A stretch of 64,000 nucleotides of DNA from Yamagishiella unicocca (Eukaryota > Chlorophyta > Chlorophyceae > Chlamydomonadales > Volvocaceae). The stretch is from positions 3,100,001-3,164,000 of the forward strand of contig BDSL01000001.1 in the NCBI GenBank assembly GCA_003116995.1, read 5' to 3'. Position numbers and translations under genes: made by a program. The notes beneath the pieces are model-generated. The model saw nothing but the letters and a program-made list of their open reading frames with translations. It was not told where the DNA came from and did no database searches. This document shows, one piece after another, positions 12,691-23,003 of the stretch (positions are counted from its first letter, which is position 1; each line of letters starts with the position of its first letter).

Positions 12691-14480
12691 TATTGCGCGT
12701 GTTCGTCAACAAAAAAGCGGAAAAGTTGCGCAAGGGATGAAGCTAACGAGTCACGTACAACAAATGGCCGCTGGTTTCCACTTGATATGACGGACTGTCT
12801 TGTGAGGCTTAACTCAAACAGCACAAAAACGAACAACACAAAAGGCGTCGAGTGCCTGCTACACTCTTTGACGCACACAGCATGGGAGGGGGCACAGGCA
12901 TAAGAAGTAGATGCCGTACCCATATAGCACAACGCCCGGTACATGTATGTTTGCACCAAGGACACAGGACACCATGCTGCTACTAAACACATCGAACGCA
13001 TGCCTCCAAAAACTTTCGCATGCGGACAACTCGCATGAAACCACGTGGTTTCGAGGCGAAAAGCTAGCCTATCAGCATCGAGTGCACTAGCCGAAAAAAA
13101 CGGAAAGGGGAACAGCATCTTTGGTGACACGCAGGGTGTCCGGAATACACCGTCCCAGCTCATCGCGCCGACAAACCACTTGCTCAGGCAATACCGGGGC
13201 GGATAGCCCCAGCATTCGTGCGCAAGCTTCGCAGGAACACGCCGACAAAGCACTGCGCATGCAGCAGCGCACCGGAACTCGGACGCTAGACTACATATTT
13301 ACGTCGAGGCGCAACTCGAGCCAGCCTGGTAGGAAAACAGCTCGGGAATGATCAGGCAGATCGGTACGCTTTACCCCGATTCCACATGCCACGCCCTTGC
13401 AATGCAGGCTCTGCCCGTTGCCGAGTTCATGACAAAATATTCGTACACATGGCAGGCGGCAGAAGCGCACGACAGGCACCAACACGCACGTGAGCCGGCA
13501 GCCGCAGCGCATGGAGAGCTACTGCTGCGCCGGTTTCGTGGTGAAAGCCACAACTGCGCACGCATATGTATCTTATGTGACACTGGGCACTGGCGCACGT
13601 CCGCCATACCGCAGCACAAACAACATCTGCACAGCATCAGCTCTCAGCCCGGGGTGGCGAGTCCTCTAGCTCCTCGAAAGCCGAAAACTTCAGGCCCTGG
13701 ATTCTCGACCGCATCAAGCCAGACGCTACCTGCCGAAGCAGCACGCACAAGCAGCGAAGATAGCTACCGTACGTGCGGAGTGACAACAACAGGAGCAACA
13801 GCAACCGCGGCGCTCAGCCCAGGGTCAGGCTCGCAGAACATACCCGCCAGCCGCCACCACTCTTCTTAATTCAGACATGTGCTTCCTCTAGCAAGGCCCT
13901 CATGGCTTCGCGATGTTAGACGTCTCGGTCAAAAGTCCATGAACATCGAGACTGTAGCTCACTCGAGGCTCGTCAATGAGATTAAGCTGCGGGAATTAGA
14001 CCCGGCTCAGAACATCGGGGCTGCCTACCGAGACGCCCAGTAAGGCGAGCTGAAGACGTAGGCCCCACAATTATAGGATAACAGGCCAAATGCAGAAGAG
14101 CTATGGTCGCGCACAGAATACACGTTTTAGGTTCCCATGAGCCCTCCGCTTAATCGTCTGCGTGCCTGTATCCCTCATCAGCTGCATCTAGCTGCGCCGC
14201 ATCTCAGTCATCATCTTCATTTCGAGCAGCAGCAAGCACCAAAACCTAGGTAGATCCAGAAGCAACATCTATCACTACAAAAGCCTACCGAAAGGGCAAT
14301 GTCAACCCAACAAACGTGACTTGCGCCTCCACTATATTTCAGCACACGTATCAACAGCGGAAACGCGTTGCAATGCGGCATGGGCAGCATACGGAACACA
14401 GCACATAAAAACCGACCACCACCGCACCCACAATACTACGTGGAAAATTTTGCGCCGCGGCAAACAACAAGAGCTGTGGC

Positions 14481-16281
14481 TCATGCACACCGCACACCTG
14501 CGGTAGCCTGGCCAGCAATCGACAGGCGCTGCAGCACCGCCATCCTGCAGGCGGCACTCAGGTCCTCCTGGGCCTTGTTGGGGTCCTCGACGCGAACCTC
14601 AACATGCTCACCAGCAGCGAAGACCAGCTGACGGGTGTTGCAAAACACGCGCACAACCTCGCGGGAGTCGTCGCCGATGCGCGCCTGCTCTTGCAGCAAC
14701 TGCTGCGCGCCGCAGCGAGCGGTGCGCAGCAGGCGTCCAGCGATGGCGGTCGTGGGAACAGCCGCGCTTGCCGAAACGCTGCCAGAGGTCAGCACCTTGC
14801 TGCGAACAACCACGACGTTGTTGAGGCCGACGAGCTCAACCTCAACATTGAGGCCAACAACAACTACATCGCCGGCCCGGTGAACATGGTTAGCCAGGTC
14901 GTCCACCTGTACGTCCAGAAGCTCCGGGCAAGCGCGTAGGACGGTGGACGGCAGAAACTCAGGAATCAAGGCGCGGAGAGCCTGCGCCTTGAGCGCTAGC
15001 GCCTTTGCGTCCAGATCGAGCATGTCCAGGGACGTGCGCGATGTGAAGAGGGCAGCTACATTCGAGTCGTCCAGCTTCTGCCAGACAAGACGATGAAGCT
15101 CCGAAAGCCGGGCGCGCAAGCTTTCCGGCGTGTACCTATAAAAGAGGAGGCCAAATACAAACGGTAAGTATCGAATTTACCATATACATGCGCACAAGGA
15201 CATACAGAACAATGCGGAAGGTAGCGTTCGCAAAAGAATATTCCAACACCCGACAAAGCGCACCTGTCCACCAGCGCCAGAATATGGGTATCCTGCATAA
15301 AGTAGGGCCGCAGGAGGTGCCTTTGGCGGGTTGCATCCACCAGCGCCTGCACCACACCAGTCGTTCGCTGTGCATCCTTCCATAGAAGCGTCGGGTGGCG
15401 TGACAGCAAGCCAGAGCAAAGCCCACGAGCCTCAGCATCAATTTGATGTAGTGCGGCAAGCCAATCCTCCACCTGCGAGCGTGTTCAGCCATCAAGGAAG
15501 CAGGGGAACGTACAGGAAGCAGGGGAAGATACTAAGGCTAGAGTTCCAGCAGCACCAAGACAAAAATTCAAAACATTCATGCGAATAGGCGCTCAAGTTG
15601 CAGTTGAATCCCTGCCAAGTTCCTACGAAGGCGGCGGTTCAACATAAATATCGCAACCCAACTCTAAGGTCACAGCGCAGTCCCAAATCCTCATATGGAA
15701 CGTCAATAGAAGCTGGTACTGCCAAGATGGAAAAGGATGGGACCCATGGCCAGCGACCGCAGGACGTAAAGGGGACCGATCTGACTAGGCATCACGTTTT
15801 GGCCCCCCTGACTACGCACCTGGGAAGACTCGGCATTGACAACACTAGCCTGCCACGCAGCAGCGGCGGCAAGGCTTGTGGTACTGCTGGTTAGGTGAGC
15901 GGTCGTCTGACGCTCGTGCTGCACCGACCAGGGTGATGAGGCCGCCCGCGACCGAAACATGGGCGACGAGAATCCGCGCTCCTGCTGCAACTGCACAGCT
16001 TGCAGAAAGCTGCAAGAATTAGCAACCTCTGCCGTCTCCAACGTAGACTCGACGGCTGAGCCACGCGGCGACAGCTGAGAGCTGCGCGAGGCAGCAGCAA
16101 GGCGCCTCACGCTTAGGGCGACCCGCATTCTTGTTATGTGAGGAGCACTGGTATCGTCTGTGCCGGGCGACAAGTGATGGCTGCACTGCGACACTCGGCT
16201 TTTGAGGCGCAACGACGTCAGCCAAAAGGCCAGGCCCTGTCGGCTTTTGTACGACATCCTACGATACGGGGGCTGATTCAC
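14481..16281 (-). CDS. Unrecognised three-exon gene, possibly organelle-targeted
   Basis: Exons on the minus strand are 16281-15820 (154 codons, CAG/GTGCGT donor), 15472-15264 and 15135-14481. They join in phase to 441 residues with a TGA at 14481-14483. The first 80 residues are rich in Arg, Ser and Ala with few acidic residues, like an algal transit peptide. The body (from VEDWLAALHQ) is helical. LLSRHPTLLW and LRACPELLDV faintly recall mTERF repeats, but the family is not assigned. The C-terminal part is rich in Val, then charged. The 3' end is uncertain. A donor-like CAG/GTGTGC lies at 14498, an orphan exon-like stretch at about 13640-13740 ends in an acidic tail, and the nearest TGTAA is 1.9 kb away, so more exons may follow. 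It shares a 429-bp divergent upstream region with the prenylcysteine oxidase gene. Confidence 0.55.
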
Positions 16282-16710
16282 TACGCGCCAAGTTGCACCT
16301 AGTCATCGGAAACGTATCGTTGATATTCGCAAAATGGACACTTTAACCTGCTGTTAGGAAATTAATCGCGTTAAGCAACAAGTCAACACTCTTACGATAT
16401 GAAGGTGTCCCATGCCAACCGTTGCGCACTGTCAGTAATCGTGACCAAAAAAGCAATCGTAGAAACCGAATATATTTTCCTTAACAGCCCAATTTTTGGG
16501 GCTTGTTACTTATTTGTTGTAGATGCAACAATGTGTCGGCGGGTTGGGGGGGGGGTCAGGATAACAAGAACACGGATACCATATATTACGATAATCATGT
16601 ATTCATACTAGGCATCTCGTCCAGCAGAGATACGCACGGAACCCATTTCGACGGAACCATTGCTTGCATCTATTTCCCCGTCCCACAGCCCTAGTGCTTT
16701 AGCTGTGGAA
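16282..16710. promoter_or_regulatory. Divergent (bidirectional) upstream region
   Basis: These 429 bp separate the ATG of the minus-strand gene (16281) from the ATG of the + strand prenylcysteine oxidase gene (16711). The region is AT-richer than its surroundings and has a G-run near 16540. It must hold both core promoters and 5' UTRs. No specific motif is claimed. Confidence 0.5.
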
Positions 16711-19700
16711 ATGCGTAAACAGCTTGGGCAGCGTTGCAGCGTTTCGAACTTTCGTTTGTTTCCTTGCCTTACTATAGCTGTCCTAGTCATAGTCGCACCC
16801 CGCCGTGGCGTTTCGCAAGGCCCGGGCCGAGTGGCGATTGTCGGAGCCGGTATAGGCGGCGCCTTTACTGCAACACAACTAGTGGAACTGGCTCGCCCGG
16901 GTGCTCAACCGGATATTGACATGTAGGGTTGTCTATCGCTCCGGAAGGCGTTCAACGCATGTTTCGGACTGACGGCTTCCCATCTAAGCTATTGCACGGA
17001 ACTATCTAATGCTTGCAGCTTCGAGGCAACGGGGCGAGAAGGAGGGAGGGTTCAAGAGTTCTTCTTCGTTGGGGAGGTGCGTGACGGTGCGATATGCGCT
17101 TAGCGCGTGGCAGCGGCCCTCGCGGCTTCCACGGCACGCGGCAAGGCGTGGGCAAGGTCGCGGCTCCAATTACCAACCGCCCACAGATGAAACCTTACGG
17201 TTGTGCATACATTGGGTTTAGCGGCGCACATTCATGTGATTCAGATGCCGGTATACTGCACGCGACTGCATTTGCTCTCGAGGAGGGTTTTGGTGATTCG
17301 GTTAGCGGTCGGTATGGCGCGAAGGAGGAAATAAGTTCGTCCATTCACTTGGAAACGTTCGTGCGTATAACCTGCAGGTAGGAGTAACCAGGAGTAACTA
17401 CCAGCCACAATCCAGGACACAGCTGTGGCCCGACGTGCGTCGTGCCACCTCGCGCCTTCCTTCCGTGCATACTTCAGCATACATATACTCGCAACGCTGC
17501 TTACGTAGCCAAACCGCGCTCGGAAGGCAGCCCTTCGAGCTGCAATTGGCCGCGTTACGTGCCGCTTCGCGACCGGAGATGTTGGTTATGCTACCGGCAT
17601 CCAGTCTCCGGCAATTGGCAGCCTCACATCTCACGCCCACGTTACCTTCCGCCAGCCATGATACTAGGGCCGGAGGAGAACCGTGACTCCGTGGGGTGGC
17701 GGGTCCGGGCCCCTGCATGCAGCAGCGCGTGCTGAGGCCTACTCAGTCCGACCAGTGGCTGCTCTCACATCCCGCATGTCCGCCCTGCGCGCTACCCCCC
17801 CGCCCGCTCGGGCCACGACGCCGCCGTCGTCTGTCGCGATGCTTGGACGGAACCGCCAGCAGACCACCGCAGCTGAAGCGGCCCAACAACCGCCCAACCT
17901 CGCAGCCTCAGCCTTTCCATCCCTCCCCCCTCCCCTGCCCTGCCCTGCCCTGCCCTGCCCTGCCCTGCCCTGCCCTGCCCTGCCCTGCCCTGCCCTGCCC
18001 TGCCCTGCCCTGCCCTGCCCTGCCCTGCCCTGCCCTGCCCTGCCCTGCCCTGCCCTGCCCTGCCCTGCCCTGCCCTGCCCTGCCCTGCCCTGCCCTGCGC
18101 TGCCCTTCCGCCCAGGCGTTGGAGCTGGGCGCTTCCATCTTCTGGGAGTACAACCATTACGTAAAGACGGCCGCCGAGCGCCTGGGCCTCAGCCTGCGGA
18201 CTACACGGGGTGGGGACAACGGCCGCCGAGGCGGGCGGCGGCAGGAAGGGAAACAGCAGCAGGATGTGCTAGCGCCGCCAGGCGGCGGTGGGGCCTCGGG
18301 CGGCGGTGCTCAGCCCCACGACCCGGACAAGAGTGAGAGCGGCTTCGCGGTCTGGGACGGCAGTGCGTTCGTGATGAACATGGTGGGCGGGGGGCACTGG
18401 GTTGGGATACGGGTGGGTGGTACGACAGCTTGTCAGGGCAGGCTTGGCGTAGCGGCTGCAATGGGCCTCACGTCGGCTTTGTCAGCCTACCCGGCGCGAT
18501 GCCCCCGCCTGGCGCCCGCCTGCTGAGCCGCAGACGGGCTCCTGGGCCGACCTGATGCGGGCTGCACTGCGGTACGGCACGGCGGCACTGCGCTACCGGG
18601 GACTGGTGACCGCCGCCTTCCGGCGCTTCCAGCGGGTGTACGACATGCAGGCGGCCGGGCAGTCCTGGGACAGCCCTGAGCACCTCCTGCGCGACCTGGG
18701 GCTGTTCAACGAGACGCAGCAGCGGAGCTCGGACTACATGCGGGTGCGGAGTGGGGTGGGGGGTATGTGGGGAGGGAGGTATAAGAACCGGTTACTCGAC
18801 ACAGATAGGGTAGCTGGCGCATTGTCTTCGGACACCTATTTTGTGGGCGCACGCTGGGGTAGGTAGCGGGTGGTGAGTCATTGCCGCTGAGTAGAGGAAG
18901 AGGGAGGGAGCGTGCTTTGAGCATCGGTGGTGGACGTAGCCGGGACTGGTGCAGTCAGCGAGAGCTCATCTTACTAGCATCCACGTACCCACTCGTGACC
19001 GCTCGCGCCGTCAGGCCTGGCTGGAGCGCCCTGCCTGGTGGCTGTGGGGGGGCGCCGCGTTTGCGGACGAGGTGGCGGGCGCCGTCAACCGATGCAACTA
19101 CAACCAGAACAACGAGCAGATGAACGCGCTCGCAGGTGATTTCGGCGACCGAGCCACGGAGGCGCACATGGCATGCTGCCTTTGCGCGTGCGCTCTTGAC
19201 CTGTCGCTCCTGTGTCGTCTCGCTGTCGTATGGTCGCATCGCACGTTGACCGTTGACTCGCAGGCCTTGTGTCGTACGGCCCGGCGGCGTACGGATCCGT
19301 GTATCAGATCCAGGGCGGCAACCGGCAGCTCGTGTCGGGGCTGCTTGAGGCGTCCGGGACGCGCCTGATGACCTCGGCCCGGGTGACCGCCGTGAGGCGT
19401 CGAGAGCAGGACGGCCGTTACTTGTTGGAGGTGGCAGTTGGGCGTCGCAAGGCCCGGGTGCAGCTGGAAGAGGGGCTTGTAGGCGAACACGAACTGCCAC
19501 CCCTCCTGGACGAGAACGAACTCGAGAGCAACGAAGGTGGGGTCCTTCCTCCCAACCAATAAAGCAAGACAGGAAAGAAGGACACATGACCTCCTCCATG
19601 GGGCCTTCCATGGCCCTCTCCATAGGGCCCTCCAGGTCACATACTGAATGCCCGCCCAAGGTTGCCTCCCCCGGCGCCGGACGATTCCCTGCCCCAGAAC

Positions 19701-21338
19701 TGCGCTCCGAGCGCTCATCCCACCCCGCGCCCATACCCGTCTCGCTGCGTGCGGCCCCCGGTTGCCACAGTCTTCGGACCGTACGACGCTGTCGTACTCG
19801 CCACGCCGCTGGCTGGATCCGGGATCCATCTCAACCTCGGCGCCGCCACCAGCCCCGCCACCGCCGCCCTCAACGCCGCCGCCGCCACCGCCGCCGCCGC
19901 GCCCCTTGCAGCCCCCCCTCCCCTCATCGGCGCATCATCCCCAGAGGACCCCCCTTCCTCGTCTTCAGCGCGCACCTCCGCCAGCACCGCAACCCTCACG
20001 TCGGGTGCCGCGGCATCGCTCCTGCAGCCGCCGTACCAGGTCACCGTGACGTCGTACGTCGCAGCGGGTGGCCTCCGTCCGGGTTTTTTCAATGTCACAC
20101 GACTGCCCCCTGTTTCCGCGGTCCTGGTGACGAGTAGCGCCGAAACGCCGTTCTCTGCAGTGGCGGCCCGGCCCAGGGACGAGGGCGGCGGCGGCGGTGG
20201 CGGTGGCGGTGGTGATGGTAGTGAGCGAGTGTACAAGGTACGGAGGCGGTCTGGAAAGGTGCTGGTGGTCTGGCGGCCGCCGGGGGTGCGGGCATGCAGC
20301 CGCTCCGCGCCGCTCGGTTTAGTGTGTGGGTTGGGTACTCTGCGGGTGTGCTTGGGTACTCGTGCGCCATGTCACGTGTTATCATATTCGTCGTACCAGT
20401 TTCCAGCCGCGAGCTACTGCCGTGCAGCTGCAAAGTTTTTCTTTATCAACGCGCGTCGGACGTACCGCTAGGCGGCGCGTTCACCTTCTGATGCCAAACT
20501 GCCGGTCAGCTTACGGTTATTGCACTCCCCCGCCCTCGTGTTTTGCTGGTTCCGCGACCCACCGCTGCCCGCTACTTGTCCGTATTCCTGGGCTCCGATG
20601 CGGACACCGCCGCCATGATGCGCCATGCCGTGCCGGCTGCAGGTCTTCTCACGGGAGGAGCTGACCGAGGAGCTGCTGGGCGCCGTGTTCGAAGCAGCCG
20701 GGCCGCAGCCGCCGCGGCTGCTGACAAGTCGTCGCTGGTACGCCTACCCCAGGTGAGGCGCCGACCCACCACAGGGCTATCCTCTCACACCCCAAGTGAT
20801 GTGCGGCGCGGTGTCCGGTGGGGTCGTCCGTGGGTTCGGCCGCCGCCTGCCCCCCAGGTCACATCCACCTTCTCCGCCTCCTTGCCACAGCCTTGCATGC
20901 TGGGGGGGGCGGGTGCAGCGCCCCGAGCGCACTCGCATGGCAGGCGGAGATGAGCAGCAGGAAGCGACTCGCTATGTCTCGTGATAAGTCAGTGCCTCGC
21001 CTTGCGGCTGAGCAGTCTACTACTGGGTGTGACACCGAGGGATACACTAGTGTCCGACGCCGGACCGTTGGGCCCTTCTGTTTCCCTGTGGGTGGGAATC
21101 ACACGGCGGGGCCCCTCGGCACCCCTGTTATGTACGCCACAGGTTCAGGCCGCCGGAGCGCTTCGTGCCCTTCCTCTTGGCTCCCGGTCTGGTGTACGGC
21201 AACGCGCTGGAGCCCGCCGCATCGGCGATGGAGATGGCGGCCGTGGCGGCGACCAACAGCGCTCTGCTGGTGCTCAAGCACCTGGAGTCGGGTGGGGGAG
21301 CGCTGGTTTCGGCGCAGCCGGAGCGGGAGCGGCGATAG
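16711..21338 (+). CDS. PCYOX1: Prenylcysteine oxidase / farnesylcysteine lyase (complete, 9 exons)
   Basis: This FAD thioether oxidase cleaves farnesyl- or geranylgeranyl-cysteine released when prenylated proteins are degraded, giving a prenyl aldehyde, cysteine and H2O2. It acts in the lysosome or vacuole lumen. Exons: 16711-16922, 17019-17076, 18116-18382, 18534-18743, 19015-19135, 19264-19536, 19771-20237, 20643-20752, 21143-21338, all in phase, 637 residues. Visible: hydrophobic signal peptide (about 1-36), Rossmann motif VAIVGAGIGG (41-50), FEATGREGGR, LELGASIFW and NYNQNNEQMNAL, the QGGNRQLVSGLL segment, YDAVVLATPL, and a C-terminal WYAYPRF...NALEPAASAMEMAAVAA block as in animal PCYOX1. 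It is longer than the animal enzyme (about 505) because of Gly/Ala-rich inserts, including one of about 70 residues in exon 7. Intron 2 (1039 bp) holds a CCCTG array. Its 3' half is duplicated twice downstream in broken form. Confidence 0.9.
17933..18100 (+). repeat. (CCCTG)n microsatellite in PCYOX intron 2
   Basis: About 33 uninterrupted CCCTG units end 16 bases before the exon 3 acceptor (18115). They form the pyrimidine-rich tract of that splice site. Open frames here encode only Pro-Ala-Leu-Pro-Cys or Gly-Gln-Gly-Arg-Ala repeats and are not genes. Confidence 0.95.
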
Positions 21339-21598
21339 GGGTTCAGCAGAGGACGCGTGGAGCGCCAGCGTGGGGGGCCCGCGTGTTAACCGGCTTCCAG
21401 TCAGGGCGCGTTCAGTCGCGAGAGGGCGCAGTGTTGTCGTGTTCGCGACCATCACAGGTACTGGTCTTGTCACCGTGCCACGACACACACAGCACGTAGG
21501 GCGGGACCTGAGCGGCGTCAGTGTGTTTGGTTCAACACTCGCTGTGTTGTGGCAGCCTACCCCGTCCACAGGCTGTCCTGATGCTACGCGCGACCGGC

Positions 21599-21603
21599 TG
21601 TAA
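21599..21603 (+). terminator. TGTAA polyadenylation signal of PCYOX
   Basis: TGTAA stands 261 bases after the stop codon, in CCGGCTGTAACGAG. The same context recurs at about 29048 and 36839 in the duplicated tails, so each truncated copy kept its poly(A) signal. Confidence 0.6.
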
Positions 21604-22036
21604 CGAGTCCAGTCCCAAACCATGACCTCATGCTCCCTTACTTCGCGCCCTGGTATGAGGAGAGCGTGTCGGTTACCCCGCGAAAGCCCCCATAAACACT
21701 ATACATGGCAGAGCGACACTGTACGGCAAGTTTTAGGACGTTACGAAGGGCAGTTGATTCCGCCGGTAATCGAGGCCCCCGCGCCTGGGTTTGTGGGGAG
21801 AACTGCGCGGGCCGGATGGTGGCGATGAGCGGATGCCAAGGAGACGAAAGAGGAGTAGGCTGTCTGTCGCCCTTGCAACGGGCGGCATGAAGTGCAGGTG
21901 CTTCTGCGCGCTTACCCGCATTGTTGCGGCCATCACGGCCCTACATCACGAGCATCCTCACCAACATTTGTAAATGGACCATGTTTTGTCGGCTCCTGAA
22001 CAGTGCCTAAGGCTGCCCCTCCCTACCTCACCACAG

Positions 22037-22830
22037 ACAACCGTGCAGACTTTCTTCTTATGGCCCCGTATACTGTGCGTCGTACTGATGCCGCGTCAGT
22101 TGTACAAAACAGTTGGGCCAGTCCTGGGCGCTGTCAATCGCGGTTTGGCACGCGCCATGTTCGTCCTGCGAGCGTTCATTGTCGATGAGCCTCCCTCCAA
22201 CGTGGCGATGTGGGAATTCAATACGTGGGCTGTGATGGACATCGGCTTCAACATCATATTTCCCACCACTGTCACGATATGGCGTCGTGTACGGCGTCTA
22301 CATCTGGTCATCGGGCTACTATACAATTACAAACTCCCCTTCCACGTTCCTGTATGGTTGCTGGCTTGCGCGGCACCCATGTGCTGACTCAGCCCCATGC
22401 AACTATCTAACCAACATGCAGGACCGCCGCCAGCGCATCCTGTGCCCTCAAGCCGTCCCCAGCATGCGCAACGCCCAGCATACCATCACCACTGGGTGCG
22501 CGTATTCCAGCCCTGTGGCTCCCCCCTGCCACTCCATGCTGTACAACTGGTAGCAGTGGGTTCCCCCATAGGCGCGCACGTCAACACCAAGGGCCTGGGG
22601 CTAGCGGTGTTTCCACAATGTCCTGTACTGGGGGTACCGCCGCCATAGCGGTCACCACTGGTCAGACCCCCTGGAGGCCTTGCTGGCTCCATCCACGGAA
22701 CCTATCATTGGGTCTCATGCACATCCATCAGTCGGAACGGTGGGCCCAACCCGTGGAGGCCACGTCTCCATGCAGTTCCCCCATTTTCAGCGACATTCCT
22801 TTGGGAGGGCCGCTCCGAAAAAGAAAATGA
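22037..22830 (+). CDS. Unrecognised probable gene in the duplicated block, copy 1 (5' end unresolved)
   Basis: Two exons fit well: about 22037-22380 and 22432-22830 (donor CAT/GTGCTG, acceptor CATGCAG), in phase, with a TGA at 22828-22830. The first gives a Trp/Leu/Val-rich stretch with several hydrophobic segments (FFLWPRILCVVLM, VIGLLYNYKL, VPVWLLACAA) and arginine-rich loops, so a multi-pass membrane protein is likely. The second is a Ser/Thr/Pro/Cys-rich tail ending GPLRKRK. Upstream exons probably lie in 21690-22036 but I could not fix their frame; an alternative start is the ATG at 21974. It converges with the minus-strand nuclease-like gene, with 173 bp between stop codons. I do not recognise the family. 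Confidence 0.4.
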
Positions 22831-23003
22831 GCGCCCAGCAGATCCAACGTGCCCGCGCGTGTCCCCTTGTAGTCATAATACATTCTCTCCCTATCTCCTC
22901 TGCACGGGCTGTCTGCTCTGCCCGCCCTCCTCCAAACTGTGTACTTTCCAGCGCTGAGTACAACATAATCCAGATTTGCATCACCCAGGGCTGTCTTTGG
23001 TGG

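Noticed and set aside
13348..13869. 173-codon + frame
   Set aside because: There is no recognisable domain. It lies over the presumed 3' region of the minus-strand gene and looks like chance.
17696..18526. 276-codon + frame with Pro-Ala-Leu-Pro-Cys repeats
   Set aside because: Only its 3' part (18116-18382) is a real PCYOX exon. The rest is CCCTG repeat in intron 2.
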